Source of the DNA: Rhodoplanes tepidamans
GTDB lineage: Bacteria; Pseudomonadota; Alphaproteobacteria; Rhizobiales; Xanthobacteraceae
Length of the DNA: 64,000 nucleotides
NCBI RefSeq assembly: GCF_030813915.1
Contig: NZ_JAUSUJ010000028.1
Span: 1 to 64,000, forward strand
Direction of reading: 5' to 3'
Shown: positions 36,286 through 44,002 of the stretch, one piece after another
Position numbering within the stretch: position 1 is the first letter of the stretch
How the letters are laid out: the number at the start of each line of letters is the position of its first letter
Notes under the pieces: model-generated
Seen by the model: only the letters and a program-made list of their open reading frames with translations
Told to the model about the DNA's origin: nothing
Database searches by the model: none
Translations under genes and position numbers: made by a program

Positions 36286-38513
36286 AGGAGTGGCTCACCG
36301 CTGCGGAGATCGCCGGCCAGGAACTGCCGGGCGTGCCGTCGACCAAGAGCGCGATGATCCGCTTCGCCGAGCGCGCCGGCTGGGCCGACAGCGCCGCCTA
36401 TGTGCGCAACCGCGCCGGACGCGGCGGAGGTCTCGAATACAACATCGCGCTGCTGCCGCCGCTCGCCCGCATCGCCTACGAGCGCCGCCATCGCCGGATC
36501 GAGGCCCTCGCGCCCCAGGCGCCGGCCGCCGTCGGTCCGGCCTCGCGCTCGCCGAGCACGGACCTCTCCGACCGCGCCGCGATCGAGCGCGATGCGCGGC
36601 TCGCGATCGTCACGGCTTACAGGGGCTTCTCCGTCGGGCAGCGGCTCTCGGAGACGTCCCGCACCAAGATCTTCGTCGACGCCTACAACGCCGGCTCGCT
36701 GGCGATCGAGCCGTGGATCCGCGAGATCGTCCCGGCGCTGTCGCCGCGCACGCTGGCGCGCTGGCGCGCCGCCCGGGCGGCCGGCCGCACCGAGACGCTC
36801 GCGGTCGATCGTGGCGCCGCCCGCAAGGGCAAGGGCGTTCTCGATGTGGCCGCCGGCGGGCGGGTGCGCACGTTCCTGCTCGCGCTCATCGCGCAGAACC
36901 CGCACCTCTCGGCGCAGCACCTGCGCCAGTTGATCCGTTCGGAGTTCGGCGACACGCTCGATTGCAACGGCAAGGCCGTGCCGGTGCCGCCGGTGCGCAC
37001 CATCCAGCACGTCGTCGCCAGGCTGAAGCAGGACGAGCACGTCGCCCTCACCAAGCTGTCGAACCCGGACCGCTACCGCTCGATCATGGCCCCGTCCGGC
37101 GTCGGCACCTATCGCTGGGTCGTCGAGCCGAACACGCTGTGGATGATCGACGCCTCGCCCGTCGATGCGCTCTGCGTCGACGGCCGGCACACGATCTACG
37201 CGGCGATCGACATCGCGACGCGGCGCACCGTGCTGTACGTCTCGCGCACCCCGCGGGCGAGCGCCGTCGCGCTGCTGATCCGCAAGGCGATCATCGCCTG
37301 GGGCGTGCCCGACAAGATCAAGACCGACAACGGCTCCGACTTCGTCGCCCGCGACACGCAGCGCCTGTTCGCCTCGCTCGGCATCGAGATGGAGCTGTCG
37401 GACCCGTACCAGCCGCAGCAGAAGGCCTTCGTCGAGCGCGTCATCAAGACCTTCCAGCACGATTGCGCGACGCTGCTGCCGGGCTTCGTCGGCCACTCGG
37501 TGGCGGATCGCAAGGCGATCGAGGATCGCAAGAGCTTCGCCGAGCGCCTCGGCGAGGACGCGGCCGAAGCCTTCGGCGTGAGCCTCACCGGGGCGGCGCT
37601 GCAGGCCGTCGTCGACCGCTGGGTCGAGACCGTCTATGCGGAGCGCGAGCACGCCGCGCTGAAGACCTCGCCGCGTCTCGCCGCCGCCGCCTCGAAGCGG
37701 CCGGTCCGCACCGTCGATCCGCGCGCCCTCGACCTGCTGCTGATGCCAGTCGCCGGCGGCGACGGCTTCCGCGAGGTGACCAAGCTCGGCGTGCGGGTGG
37801 ACGGCTTCCACTACGTGGTCATGGAGGCCCTGCCGGGCGACCGCGTGCTGGTCCGCATGGACCCGGTCGACGCCGGACGCATCTACGCCTTCGATGCCGA
37901 CGACGGCCGCTTCGTCGGCGAGGGCCTGTGCCCCGAGCTGGCCGGCATCGACCCGGCCGCGCTGATGGCGGCGAAGCGTGCCGCGCAGGCCGAGATCATC
38001 TCGGACGCGACCCGCGAGGCCCGCAAGGTCATCAGGGACATCACCAAGGGGCCGGCGCTGATCGAGCGCGTGCTGACGGTCGCCGAGCGCGACAAGGCGA
38101 GTGCCGCGGCAGCGGCCAGCAACGTGATCACGCTTCCGAAGCGCAGCGAGGCTCACGAGACGCCGGCGATCACTGCGGCCCGTGACGCCATGGCGCCGCG
38201 CCCGATCGAGCCGCCGACCCCGTCAGCCGACGTGCTGGCCATGCAGGCGAAGCTGATCGCCGAGGACCAGGTGGTGCGGCCGCTGCGCAGCGAGGAGACG
38301 CCGCACCAGCGCTGGAAGCGCGCCCTCGATCTGATCGCCCGCATCGCCGCCGGCGAGCCGGTGCCGGCCGACGAGGCGATGTGGCTCGGCGGCTATCGCG
38401 CCGGCCCGGAGTTCAAGGGCTTCGCCATGACCTATGGCGACCCGATGGCGCAGCCCGCCGAAACGAAGAGCCCCGCCGCGTCCTGGCACGACGCGACGGG
38501 GCAGTCAGTCTGA
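36282..38513 (+). CDS. Mu-type transposase A (DDE integrase)
   Basis: A 743-aa transposase (Mu A is 663 aa). The N-terminus KEWLTAAEIAGQELPGVPST is the end-binding I-alpha/beta type winged helix. The catalytic core shows Asp290 in LWMIDASP, Asp349 in IKTDNGSDFVARD and Glu385 in QKAFVERVIKTFQHD, giving a D-D(35)E spacing rather than the longer insert of Mu itself. A beta-barrel domain (FHYVVMEALPGDRVLVRMDP) and a charged C-terminal region, which in Mu contacts MuB, follow. It cuts and joins phage ends in replicative transposition. Confidence 0.95.
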   Translation: MKEWLTAAEIAGQELPGVPSTKSAMIRFAERAGWADSAAYVRNRAGRGGGLEYNIALLPPLARIAYERRHRRIEALAPQAPAAVGPASRSPSTDLSDRAAIERDARLAIVTAYRGFSVGQRLSETSRTKIFVDAYNAGSLAIEPWIREIVPALSPRTLARWRAARAAGRTETLAVDRGAARKGKGVLDVAAGGRVRTFLLALIAQNPHLSAQHLRQLIRSEFGDTLDCNGKAVPVPPVRTIQHVVARLKQDEHVALTKLSNPDRYRSIMAPSGVGTYRWVVEPNTLWMIDASPVDALCVDGRHTIYAAIDIATRRTVLYVSRTPRASAVALLIRKAIIAWGVPDKIKTDNGSDFVARDTQRLFASLGIEMELSDPYQPQQKAFVERVIKTFQHDCATLLPGFVGHSVADRKAIEDRKSFAERLGEDAAEAFGVSLTGAALQAVVDRWVETVYAEREHAALKTSPRLAAAASKRPVRTVDPRALDLLLMPVAGGDGFREVTKLGVRVDGFHYVVMEALPGDRVLVRMDPVDAGRIYAFDADDGRFVGEGLCPELAGIDPAALMAAKRAAQAEIISDATREARKVIRDITKGPALIERVLTVAERDKASAAAAASNVITLPKRSEAHETPAITAARDAMAPRPIEPPTPSADVLAMQAKLIAEDQVVRPLRSEETPHQRWKRALDLIARIAAGEPVPADEAMWLGGYRAGPEFKGFAMTYGDPMAQPAETKSPAASWHDATGQSV

Positions 38514-38532
38514 AGATGGACGAGGGAGAAAG

Positions 38533-39309
38533 ATGACCACCGCACAGAACGGCGTCAAGGGTCATGGCCCAAGCGGGCAAGTGCCACTCAAGAACGTGGC
38601 GAACTTCATGGCGCTGACCATGCGGTTGATCGAGCGGGAGCCGCATCTGCCGGGCTTCGGCGTCTGCCACGGGCCCTCGGGCTACGGCAAGACCTACGCC
38701 TCGATCTATGCGCAGAACCGCACCCGCGCCGTGCGGGTCGAGGTCGGCGAGTCCTGGACGCGCAAGACCTTCCTGAAGTCGCTGCTGTTCGAGCTGGGCG
38801 TGCAGGCGCGCGGCACCATCAGCGACATGGCCGACCAGGCCAAGGCGCTGCTCGGCGACGACCCGCGGCGCCCGCTGATCGTCGACGAGGCGGACAAGCT
38901 GGTGGACAAGGGCATGGTCGAGCTCGTCCGCGAGATCGGCGACGTCGCCGGCTGCCCCGTCATCCTGATCGGCGAGGAGCGGCTTCCAGCCAAGCTCGTC
39001 CAGCACGAGCGCATCCACAATCGCGTCCTCGACTGGATGCCGGCCCAGCCCTGCGATCTCGACGACACGACGGCGCTCGCCAGGGCGCTGTGCCCGCGCG
39101 TCTCCGTGGCGGCGGACCTGCTCGACGACATCCGGAGGCAGTCCGAGGGCCGGGCGCGCCGCATCGTCGTCAACCTCTCGCGCGTCGGCGAGCTGGCCCG
39201 CAATCGCGGCCTCACTGCGGTAGATCGCGCCGCCTGGGGCGGAACCGCCTTCTACACCTCGCGGGCGCCGGCGCCCCGCACCGTCGACGCCGGCCGCTGG
39301 AGCGCGTGA
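38533..39309 (+). CDS. Mu B-like AAA ATPase, transposition target selector
   Basis: A 258-aa ATPase with Walker A at 47-54 (GPSGYGKT) and Walker B PLIVDEADKL (about 112-121), then the sensor region VILIGEERLPAKL. Mu B forms ATP-dependent filaments on target DNA, stimulates MuA and gives target immunity. This copy lacks the N-terminal HTH of Mu B (312 aa); a matching HTH is encoded separately at 39920. The ribosome site GAGGGAGAA precedes ATG 38533. The stop overlaps the next start by one base. Confidence 0.93.
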   Translation: MTTAQNGVKGHGPSGQVPLKNVANFMALTMRLIEREPHLPGFGVCHGPSGYGKTYASIYAQNRTRAVRVEVGESWTRKTFLKSLLFELGVQARGTISDMADQAKALLGDDPRRPLIVDEADKLVDKGMVELVREIGDVAGCPVILIGEERLPAKLVQHERIHNRVLDWMPAQPCDLDDTTALARALCPRVSVAADLLDDIRRQSEGRARRIVVNLSRVGELARNRGLTAVDRAAWGGTAFYTSRAPAPRTVDAGRWSA

Positions 39310-39923
39310 TGGGCAAGCGCGTCACACCGGCACCCACGGCGCACACGGTCCCGCTCGTGATCCCCCGCGGACACGATCACTACTGGGCCGTGATCCGGAC
39401 GCTCGACAAGGCCGGCCCGTGGACGGCCGGCGAGGTGGTCGGGGAGAGCAACGCGCACCGCGCCAGCGTTCACGACTTCGTCGGGCGACTGGTGAAGGCC
39501 GGCATCGCGCGCCACGCCGGCGGCGAGCGGGCGCCGCGCTATCGCCTCGCGCAGAGCCCTGCCGCGACGCCGCGGCTGCGGCGCAACGGCACCGCGGCGC
39601 CGCCCTCGGCGCAGGCGCAGCTGTGGTGTGCGATCCGCCAGCTCGGCCAGTTCACCTATGCGGAGCTGATCCTCGCCGCGTCGACCGACGAGCTGGCGAT
39701 CGAGGAGATCACGGCGCGCAGCTATCTCAAGCGCCTCTCCGCGGCCGGCTACATCACGGCCGTGGTGCCGGGCGCCCCCGGGAAGCCGGCCGTCTGGAAG
39801 CTCAAGCCCAGCATGAACACGGGCCCGAAGGCGCCGCAGATCCTGCGCGCTCATGTCGTGTTCGACCCGAACCGCGGCGCGGTCGTGGGCGGTCCCGTGC
39901 AGGCCGAGGAGGTCTCCGCGTGA
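39309..39923 (+). CDS. Winged-helix-like early protein
   Basis: A 204-aa protein with what look like two tandem winged-helix units: HYWAVIRTLDKAGPWTAGEVVGESN..VHDFVGRLVKAGIARHAGG at about 25-80, and AQLWCAIRQLGQFTYAELILAAS..YLKRLSAAGYITAVVPG at about 100-160. This suggests DNA binding. The tail (LRAHVVFDPNRGAVVGGPVQ) is conserved in Mu-like early proteins as far as I recall. It is coupled to genes on both sides (ATGA/GTGA overlaps). The function is unknown. Confidence 0.7.
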   Translation: MGKRVTPAPTAHTVPLVIPRGHDHYWAVIRTLDKAGPWTAGEVVGESNAHRASVHDFVGRLVKAGIARHAGGERAPRYRLAQSPAATPRLRRNGTAAPPSAQAQLWCAIRQLGQFTYAELILAASTDELAIEEITARSYLKRLSAAGYITAVVPGAPGKPAVWKLKPSMNTGPKAPQILRAHVVFDPNRGAVVGGPVQAEEVSA

Positions 39924-40303
39924 AGCAGCCCGCGAAGACCCCGATCGAGAAGGCGGCCGAGGCCTGGGGCGTGGAATTGCCGGCCTGGGTCGAGGCGCTC
40001 GCCGAGGAGGCGACGCGAACGTCGCAGAGCACCGCCGCGAGCCGCATCGGCTACTCGGCCCCCGTCGTCTCGGCCGTGCTGTCGCGTTCCTACAAGGGCG
40101 ATTACGCGGCGGTCGAGGCCCGCGTCTCGGGCGCCCTCATGGGCGCGACCGTGGACTGCCCCGTGCTGGGCGAGATCGCCCGCGACCATTGCCTCGATCA
40201 GCAGAGGCTCGGCTTCGCCGCCACGTCCTCGGTCCGGGCGCGCCTCTATCGTGCCTGCCGGGCCGGCTGCCGGCACTCGCGCATCAAGGGAGAGGCCGGA
40301 TGA
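39920..40303 (+). CDS. Stand-alone MuB-type HTH protein
   Basis: A 127-aa protein starting at GTG 39920 in overlap with the previous stop. The segment TSQSTAASRIGYSAPVVSAVLSRSYKGDYAAVEARVSGALMG closely follows the helix-turn-helix pattern of the Mu B N-terminus (alternating HTH, then YxGDxxxVExRV). After it comes a Cys-containing part (VDCPVLGEIARDHCLDQQ, YRACRAGCRHS), with cysteines that might bind metal. Together with the HTH-less ATPase at 38533 it may reconstitute a two-chain MuB, or act as a separate regulator. Confidence 0.75.
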   Translation: MKQPAKTPIEKAAEAWGVELPAWVEALAEEATRTSQSTAASRIGYSAPVVSAVLSRSYKGDYAAVEARVSGALMGATVDCPVLGEIARDHCLDQQRLGFAATSSVRARLYRACRAGCRHSRIKGEAG

Positions 40304-40677
40304 TCCCCGCACCCCCGCTGTCCGAGAACCTGCTTCGCCTCGCCCATTGGTTCACGTCGATCCGCAACGGCGTCCACGCGTTCACGCCCGACGGCATGGA
40401 GGCGTTCGAGGCGCTCCTGCACGGCTGCGCCGACGAGGCCGAGCGGCTCGAGGCGGAGCTGAGAGAGGCCCGGACCGCGCTGCTCGACGACGCGGCCCGG
40501 TCGCTCCTGTCCGAACGGATCGAGGCGGCCGTGCCCCAGCTGGCGTTCACGACCGCGCAGCTCGACACGCTGCTCGCGGTCGCGCGGGGCGAGGTCCCCA
40601 ACGTCGTCCTGTTCCCGAAGCCGCACCGGCTCGCCACCGGCTGTGTCGAGGTGCCGTTCGGCGGAGACGCGGCATGA
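40300..40677 (+). CDS. Early hypothetical protein
   Basis: A 125-aa, mostly helical and acidic protein (GMEAFEALLHGCADEAERLEAELREAR) starting with an ATGA overlap. The middle resembles a short coiled coil, and the C-terminus (NVVLFPKPHRLATGCVEVPFGG) is beta-rich. I recognise no family. It is embedded in a run of overlapping early genes, so it is probably expressed with A and B. Confidence 0.6.
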   Translation: MIPAPPLSENLLRLAHWFTSIRNGVHAFTPDGMEAFEALLHGCADEAERLEAELREARTALLDDAARSLLSERIEAAVPQLAFTTAQLDTLLAVARGEVPNVVLFPKPHRLATGCVEVPFGGDAA

Positions 40678-41381
40678 GCGACGGCACGGTCAGCATCCGC
40701 ATGATCCTGCGGGCCGTCGGGCTGGCGTGGAACGTCGCCGCCCACAAGGTCCGGAGCAATCGGCGCACCGCCGACATCGCGGTGCCGCGCCATGCCGTCT
40801 GTCTGCTGGCCAGTGAGATGACCGGATACACCTTCGCGGCGATCGGCCGGCTTCTCGGCGACCGCGATCACACCTCCATCATGCACGGCGTCGCGCGCGG
40901 CCGGGCGCTGCGCGACAGCGATCCCGACTTCGCCGCGCGGTTCGCGACCGCCCGCCAGATCGTGCTGGACGAGCTCGCCACCGCCGACCGCTGGCAGGAC
41001 GCCGATGCCGTGGAGGCGGCGCGAGCCGTGATGGCGGCCGCCGATCCCTGGCGCGCCGCGACCGACCTCTCGGTCGACGAGGTCGTCGCCGTCGCGGCCC
41101 GCGCCGTCGCCCTCGAAGAGGTGGCGGGCGGCACCTACCAGCTCCTCGCGCTGCTCGACGAGTTCGAGCGGCTGCGCCGCCAGCCCAGCCTCCCGCAACC
41201 GCCCCAGCGTGCGTCCGAGATCGCGGCCTCGGTACGCGCCCTCGGCGATGCCATCGCCGAGGCCCTCCAGGGCCTCGGCTACGAGTACGCCGACCCCGAC
41301 ACAGCCTCCGAACCGAAGGACGAGACCCATGGCGAAGCGCACCAAGATCGCGGCCCCGCAAATGCCGGTGCCGCAGAGTGA
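40674..41381 (+). CDS. DnaA domain IV (C-terminal HTH) protein
   Basis: A 235-aa protein whose residues about 12-75 match the DNA-binding domain IV of DnaA: VPRHAVCLLASEMTGYTFAAIGRLLGDRDHTSIMHGVARG contains the IGRLLG-RDHTS..H basic-loop/HTH signature. The AAA+ ATPase domain III of DnaA is absent. A helical acidic region follows, and the C-terminal about 25 residues are Asp/Glu-rich. It could bind DnaA boxes or help replication of phage DNA. The 3' end overlaps gam by 53 bases. Confidence 0.8.
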   Translation: MSDGTVSIRMILRAVGLAWNVAAHKVRSNRRTADIAVPRHAVCLLASEMTGYTFAAIGRLLGDRDHTSIMHGVARGRALRDSDPDFAARFATARQIVLDELATADRWQDADAVEAARAVMAAADPWRAATDLSVDEVVAVAARAVALEEVAGGTYQLLALLDEFERLRRQPSLPQPPQRASEIAASVRALGDAIAEALQGLGYEYADPDTASEPKDETHGEAHQDRGPANAGAAE

Positions 41382-41853
41382 CGTCGAGGCGGCGGCGGCC
41401 GTCGCCCGCATCGGCGAGCTGATGCGAGAGCTGGAGCGCATCAAGGGCCGCGGCGAGGACCAGGTCGCGGCGATCGCCGCCGAGGTCAATGCCACGTCGG
41501 CGCCGCTGCGTGCCCGCCTGAGGGCCGAGACGGAAGGCCTGCGCACCTTCTGCGAGGCGAACCGCTCCCGTCTCACCGATCAGTTCAAGCGCAAGACCGT
41601 GACGTTCGAGACCGGCACGGCGGCTTGGCGGGCCCGGCCGGCCAGCGTCACGCTGCGCGACAAGGTGGACGAGATCATCGGCCGTGTGAAGGCGCTGGGC
41701 CTGACCCGCTTCGTGCGCACCAAGGAGGAGATCGACAAGGAGGCGATGCTGCGCGAGCCGGCGCTCGCCAAGAGCATCGTCGGCGTATCGATCGGCTCGG
41801 CCGGCGAGGACTTCGTGGTCGAGCCGTTGCAGATGGCCGAGGCCGCCGCATGA
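41329..41853 (+). CDS. gam: Host-nuclease inhibitor Gam
   Basis: A 174-aa Mu Gam homologue (Mu Gam is 174 aa). Gam binds double-stranded DNA ends and protects them from exonucleases such as RecBCD, and is related in fold to Ku. The helical N-terminus (DVEAAAAVARIGELMRELERI) and the middle and C-terminal part, RKTVTFETGTAAWRARPASVTL and RFVRTKEEIDKEAMLREPALA, are typical. ATG 41329 has AAGGA upstream. The preceding gene overlaps by 53 bases. Confidence 0.9.
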   Translation: MAKRTKIAAPQMPVPQSDVEAAAAVARIGELMRELERIKGRGEDQVAAIAAEVNATSAPLRARLRAETEGLRTFCEANRSRLTDQFKRKTVTFETGTAAWRARPASVTLRDKVDEIIGRVKALGLTRFVRTKEEIDKEAMLREPALAKSIVGVSIGSAGEDFVVEPLQMAEAAA

Positions 41854-42041
41854 CGACCGCGAATGCCGTCTCGGTGTCGATCGGGCGGGCCGACGCGACC
41901 GTCTCGGTGGACGTGACCTGCACCAGCACCGGGCTCGCCGACGCGCTCGAAGGCGAGCTGCGCGGCATGGTCGCGCGCGGCGAGCTGAAGCTCGACCTTT
42001 CGCGCCCGGCCGCCGAGATCGAGGGGGAGATCGTTCGATGA
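41850..42041 (+). CDS. Small early hypothetical (63 aa)
   Basis: A 63-aa protein coupled by ATGA overlaps to gam and gemA. A beta-rich first half (AVSVSIGRADATVSVDVTC) is followed by one helix. No family is recognised. Codon usage fits the surrounding early operon and the tight overlaps support reality. Confidence 0.6.
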   Translation: MTTANAVSVSIGRADATVSVDVTCTSTGLADALEGELRGMVARGELKLDLSRPAAEIEGEIVR

Positions 42042-42799
42042 CCGCAGTGCCGCACACCGCCGGGCCGGCCACCTCGAAGCAGATCGGCGCCATTCACGCC
42101 CTGAAGTCGCGCCTCGATCTCGACGACGCGGCCTATCGCGGCCTCCTGGAGATCGAGACCGGGCTTCGCTCCGCCAAGGCGCTGTCCACGGCCCAGGCGG
42201 CCCGCGTCATCGACCGCTTGAAGGGGCTTTCGGGGCAGGCTCGAAGCGGCTTCGAGTCCGGGTTGCCGGACACCCTGCCGCGGGCCGCGGCGCCGGGTGG
42301 CGCGGCCGCCGGCCCGTTGCGGCTCGACGGCACCTATGCGGCCAAGCTGCGGGCGCTGTGGATCGCGGCCTGGGACCTCGGCATCGTGCGCGACCGCAGC
42401 GATGCGGCGCTGGTGTCCTTCGTCGCCCGCCAGACCGGCATCATCCACACGCGGTGGCTGCGCGACGCTCGCGACGCGGCCGCCGTGATCGAGGCGCTCA
42501 AGAGCTGGATCGCCCGCGAGAGCGGCATCGTCTGGCCCGGCCGTGAGGCCGATCCGCTCGATCTCAAACGCGCCGTCCTCACGGCGCAGTGGATGCGCCT
42601 GGTGCAGCTCGGTGCCGTGCGCCTGTTCCTCGCCGACAAGCCGCTGCACGACCTGGAGCGCTACGCCTTCACGGTCGCCGCCAAGCAGGGCTGGGTGTGG
42701 TTCGACGGCGACGACTATGCGGCCGTCCAGGCCGCCCTCGGCCGCAAGCTGCGCAAGGCGATCGCCGCCAAGGCCACGCCGGCGAGGGCAACGCCATGA
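42038..42799 (+). CDS. gemA: GemA-like regulatory protein (DUF1018)
   Basis: A 253-aa protein. The N-terminal ATSKQIGAIHALKSRLDLDDAAYRGLLEIETGLRSAKALSTAQAARVIDRLKGL is the DUF1018/GemA signature. In Mu, GemA (gp16) alters host gene expression and DNA supercoiling during lytic growth. Here the protein is longer, with a second helical half (AAKLRALWIAAWDLGIV..FVARQTGI..RWLRDARDAAAVIEALKSW) as in many GemA relatives. It overlaps both neighbours by 4 bases. Confidence 0.87.
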   Translation: MTAVPHTAGPATSKQIGAIHALKSRLDLDDAAYRGLLEIETGLRSAKALSTAQAARVIDRLKGLSGQARSGFESGLPDTLPRAAAPGGAAAGPLRLDGTYAAKLRALWIAAWDLGIVRDRSDAALVSFVARQTGIIHTRWLRDARDAAAVIEALKSWIARESGIVWPGREADPLDLKRAVLTAQWMRLVQLGAVRLFLADKPLHDLERYAFTVAAKQGWVWFDGDDYAAVQAALGRKLRKAIAAKATPARATP

Positions 42800-43164
42800 C
42801 GGACGCCGCCCTCCGCCTGCCCGCCGACGAGCCGACCGTGGACGTCGTCCCGCGCGGGACCGACACGCTCGTCCTCCTGCGCGGCTGGGCCAGCAGCGCC
42901 CGTGCGACGCTCGACGCGCGCGCCCGGCGGCTCGTCGCGGCGGCGGTCCGAGACGCCCTAGACGCCCGCCCGCATGGCGGCCTCACCGTCACGGTCGAGC
43001 TGTCGCCGAGGCCCCGGGACGGCCTCCGCGCGGCCGCCGCCGTGATGATCTCGGCCGATGCCAAGAGCGTGGTGCTGGCGGCGCTGGGCCGCGACGGCGT
43101 GCCGCTCGCCGCGGCGCGGCTCGACCAGGCCACGATCGACGCGCTCTCGGGAGACTGGATGTGA
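42796..43164 (+). CDS. Early hypothetical protein
   Basis: A 122-aa protein of mixed alpha/beta character (TVDVVPRGTDTLVLLRGWAS, GGLTVTVELSPRPRDGLR). No family is recognised. It overlaps gemA and the next gene by 4 bases each. It may belong to the middle/early transcript; nothing more can be said. Confidence 0.55.
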   Translation: MTDAALRLPADEPTVDVVPRGTDTLVLLRGWASSARATLDARARRLVAAAVRDALDARPHGGLTVTVELSPRPRDGLRAAAAVMISADAKSVVLAALGRDGVPLAAARLDQATIDALSGDWM

Positions 43165-43475
43165 GCCGCCTGGTGATGCCGTCCGCCTCCTTCGCCACGC
43201 TCGCCTTCGAGCTGCGGGTCTACGCGAACCGCGAGGTGCTGGCGAACCACGGCGTCGAGGAGTTTTTGGCCCGCTACCCGAACGACCGCCTCGGCGTGAC
43301 GCTGGCGGAGCTGCGCGCGAGCGCCGAGTTGGTCGGCCAGGCCTCCATGCTCCTGTCGCTGCTCGCCCCTCACGAGGCGGCCGTGCGGGAGCTAGTGAAC
43401 GCCGCCGGCGCTCCGGCCGCGGCAGCCGTCCCGGTCCTCGCGCTCCCTCCGGCGAGGGAGGCCGCGGTGCCATGA
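43161..43475 (+). CDS. Early hypothetical protein
   Basis: A 104-aa helical protein starting at GTG 43161 (MSRLVMPSASFATLAFELRVYANREVL..). It ends in an Ala/Pro-rich tail that overlaps the Mor-like gene. No recognised domain. The position immediately before a Mor-type activator suggests the end of the early operon. Confidence 0.55.
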   Translation: MSRLVMPSASFATLAFELRVYANREVLANHGVEEFLARYPNDRLGVTLAELRASAELVGQASMLLSLLAPHEAAVRELVNAAGAPAAAAVPVLALPPAREAAVP

Positions 43476-43867
43476 GCTACTCCTGGCTGCCCGGGCTGCT
43501 CGCCGAGATCGCCGAGGTTGCCGGCCTCGACGCGGCGCTGGCGCTCGCGGCCGCCCGCGGCGGCACCCGCGTCCGCATCCCGGCCCAGGCCGACGACGAC
43601 CACTGGCTCACCCGCTGCGTCGGCCGCAAGGCCGCCGACGCGATCTGCATCCATTTCCGCCAGGGCACCAACCGCCCCCGCGGCGTCTATGTCGAGGTCC
43701 CGCTCGGCCGCGCCGCCAACGCCCGCCGCGTCATGGCGCAGGCGCTCGCCCGCGGCGCCTCGGCCGCCGAGGCGGCCAGAGCGGCCGGGATGACGGAGCG
43801 GAGTGCGTATCGAATGCGACGACGTTCCAGGCGCGGCTGCGATGACAGGCAGGGGCGGCTGTTCTGA
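43472..43867 (+). CDS. Mor/C-family middle-late transcription activator
   Basis: A 131-aa protein with the Mor domain: LLAEIAEVAGLDAALALAAARGGTRVRIP at the N-terminus, a strand pair around GVYVEVPLGR, and a C-terminal HTH ALARGASAAEAARAAGMTERSAYRMRRRSRR. Mor and C bind dyad sites and recruit RNA polymerase to middle and late promoters. It is the last early gene; the lysis and head genes it would control begin after the cargo gene. A decayed paralogue of its 3' half lies outside the prophage at 29405-29600. Confidence 0.82.
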   Translation: MSYSWLPGLLAEIAEVAGLDAALALAAARGGTRVRIPAQADDDHWLTRCVGRKAADAICIHFRQGTNRPRGVYVEVPLGRAANARRVMAQALARGASAAEAARAAGMTERSAYRMRRRSRRGCDDRQGRLF

Positions 43868-44002
43868 CACGGAATAATTCTAGGCGCCATAGCCGGATCG
43901 ACATTAATCTTCTGCCTGGCGATCGTGTTGCTCGCCCGCTTCCAAGACTTCTTGCTTTTCGGGCATTTGATCGCTTTCCTCGCAACAACCGAGGGAAGAG
44001 CA

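Noticed and set aside
36057-38156. 699-codon minus-strand frame opposite transposase A
   Set aside because: No motifs and strongly biased composition; transposase A is supported by its DDE residues.
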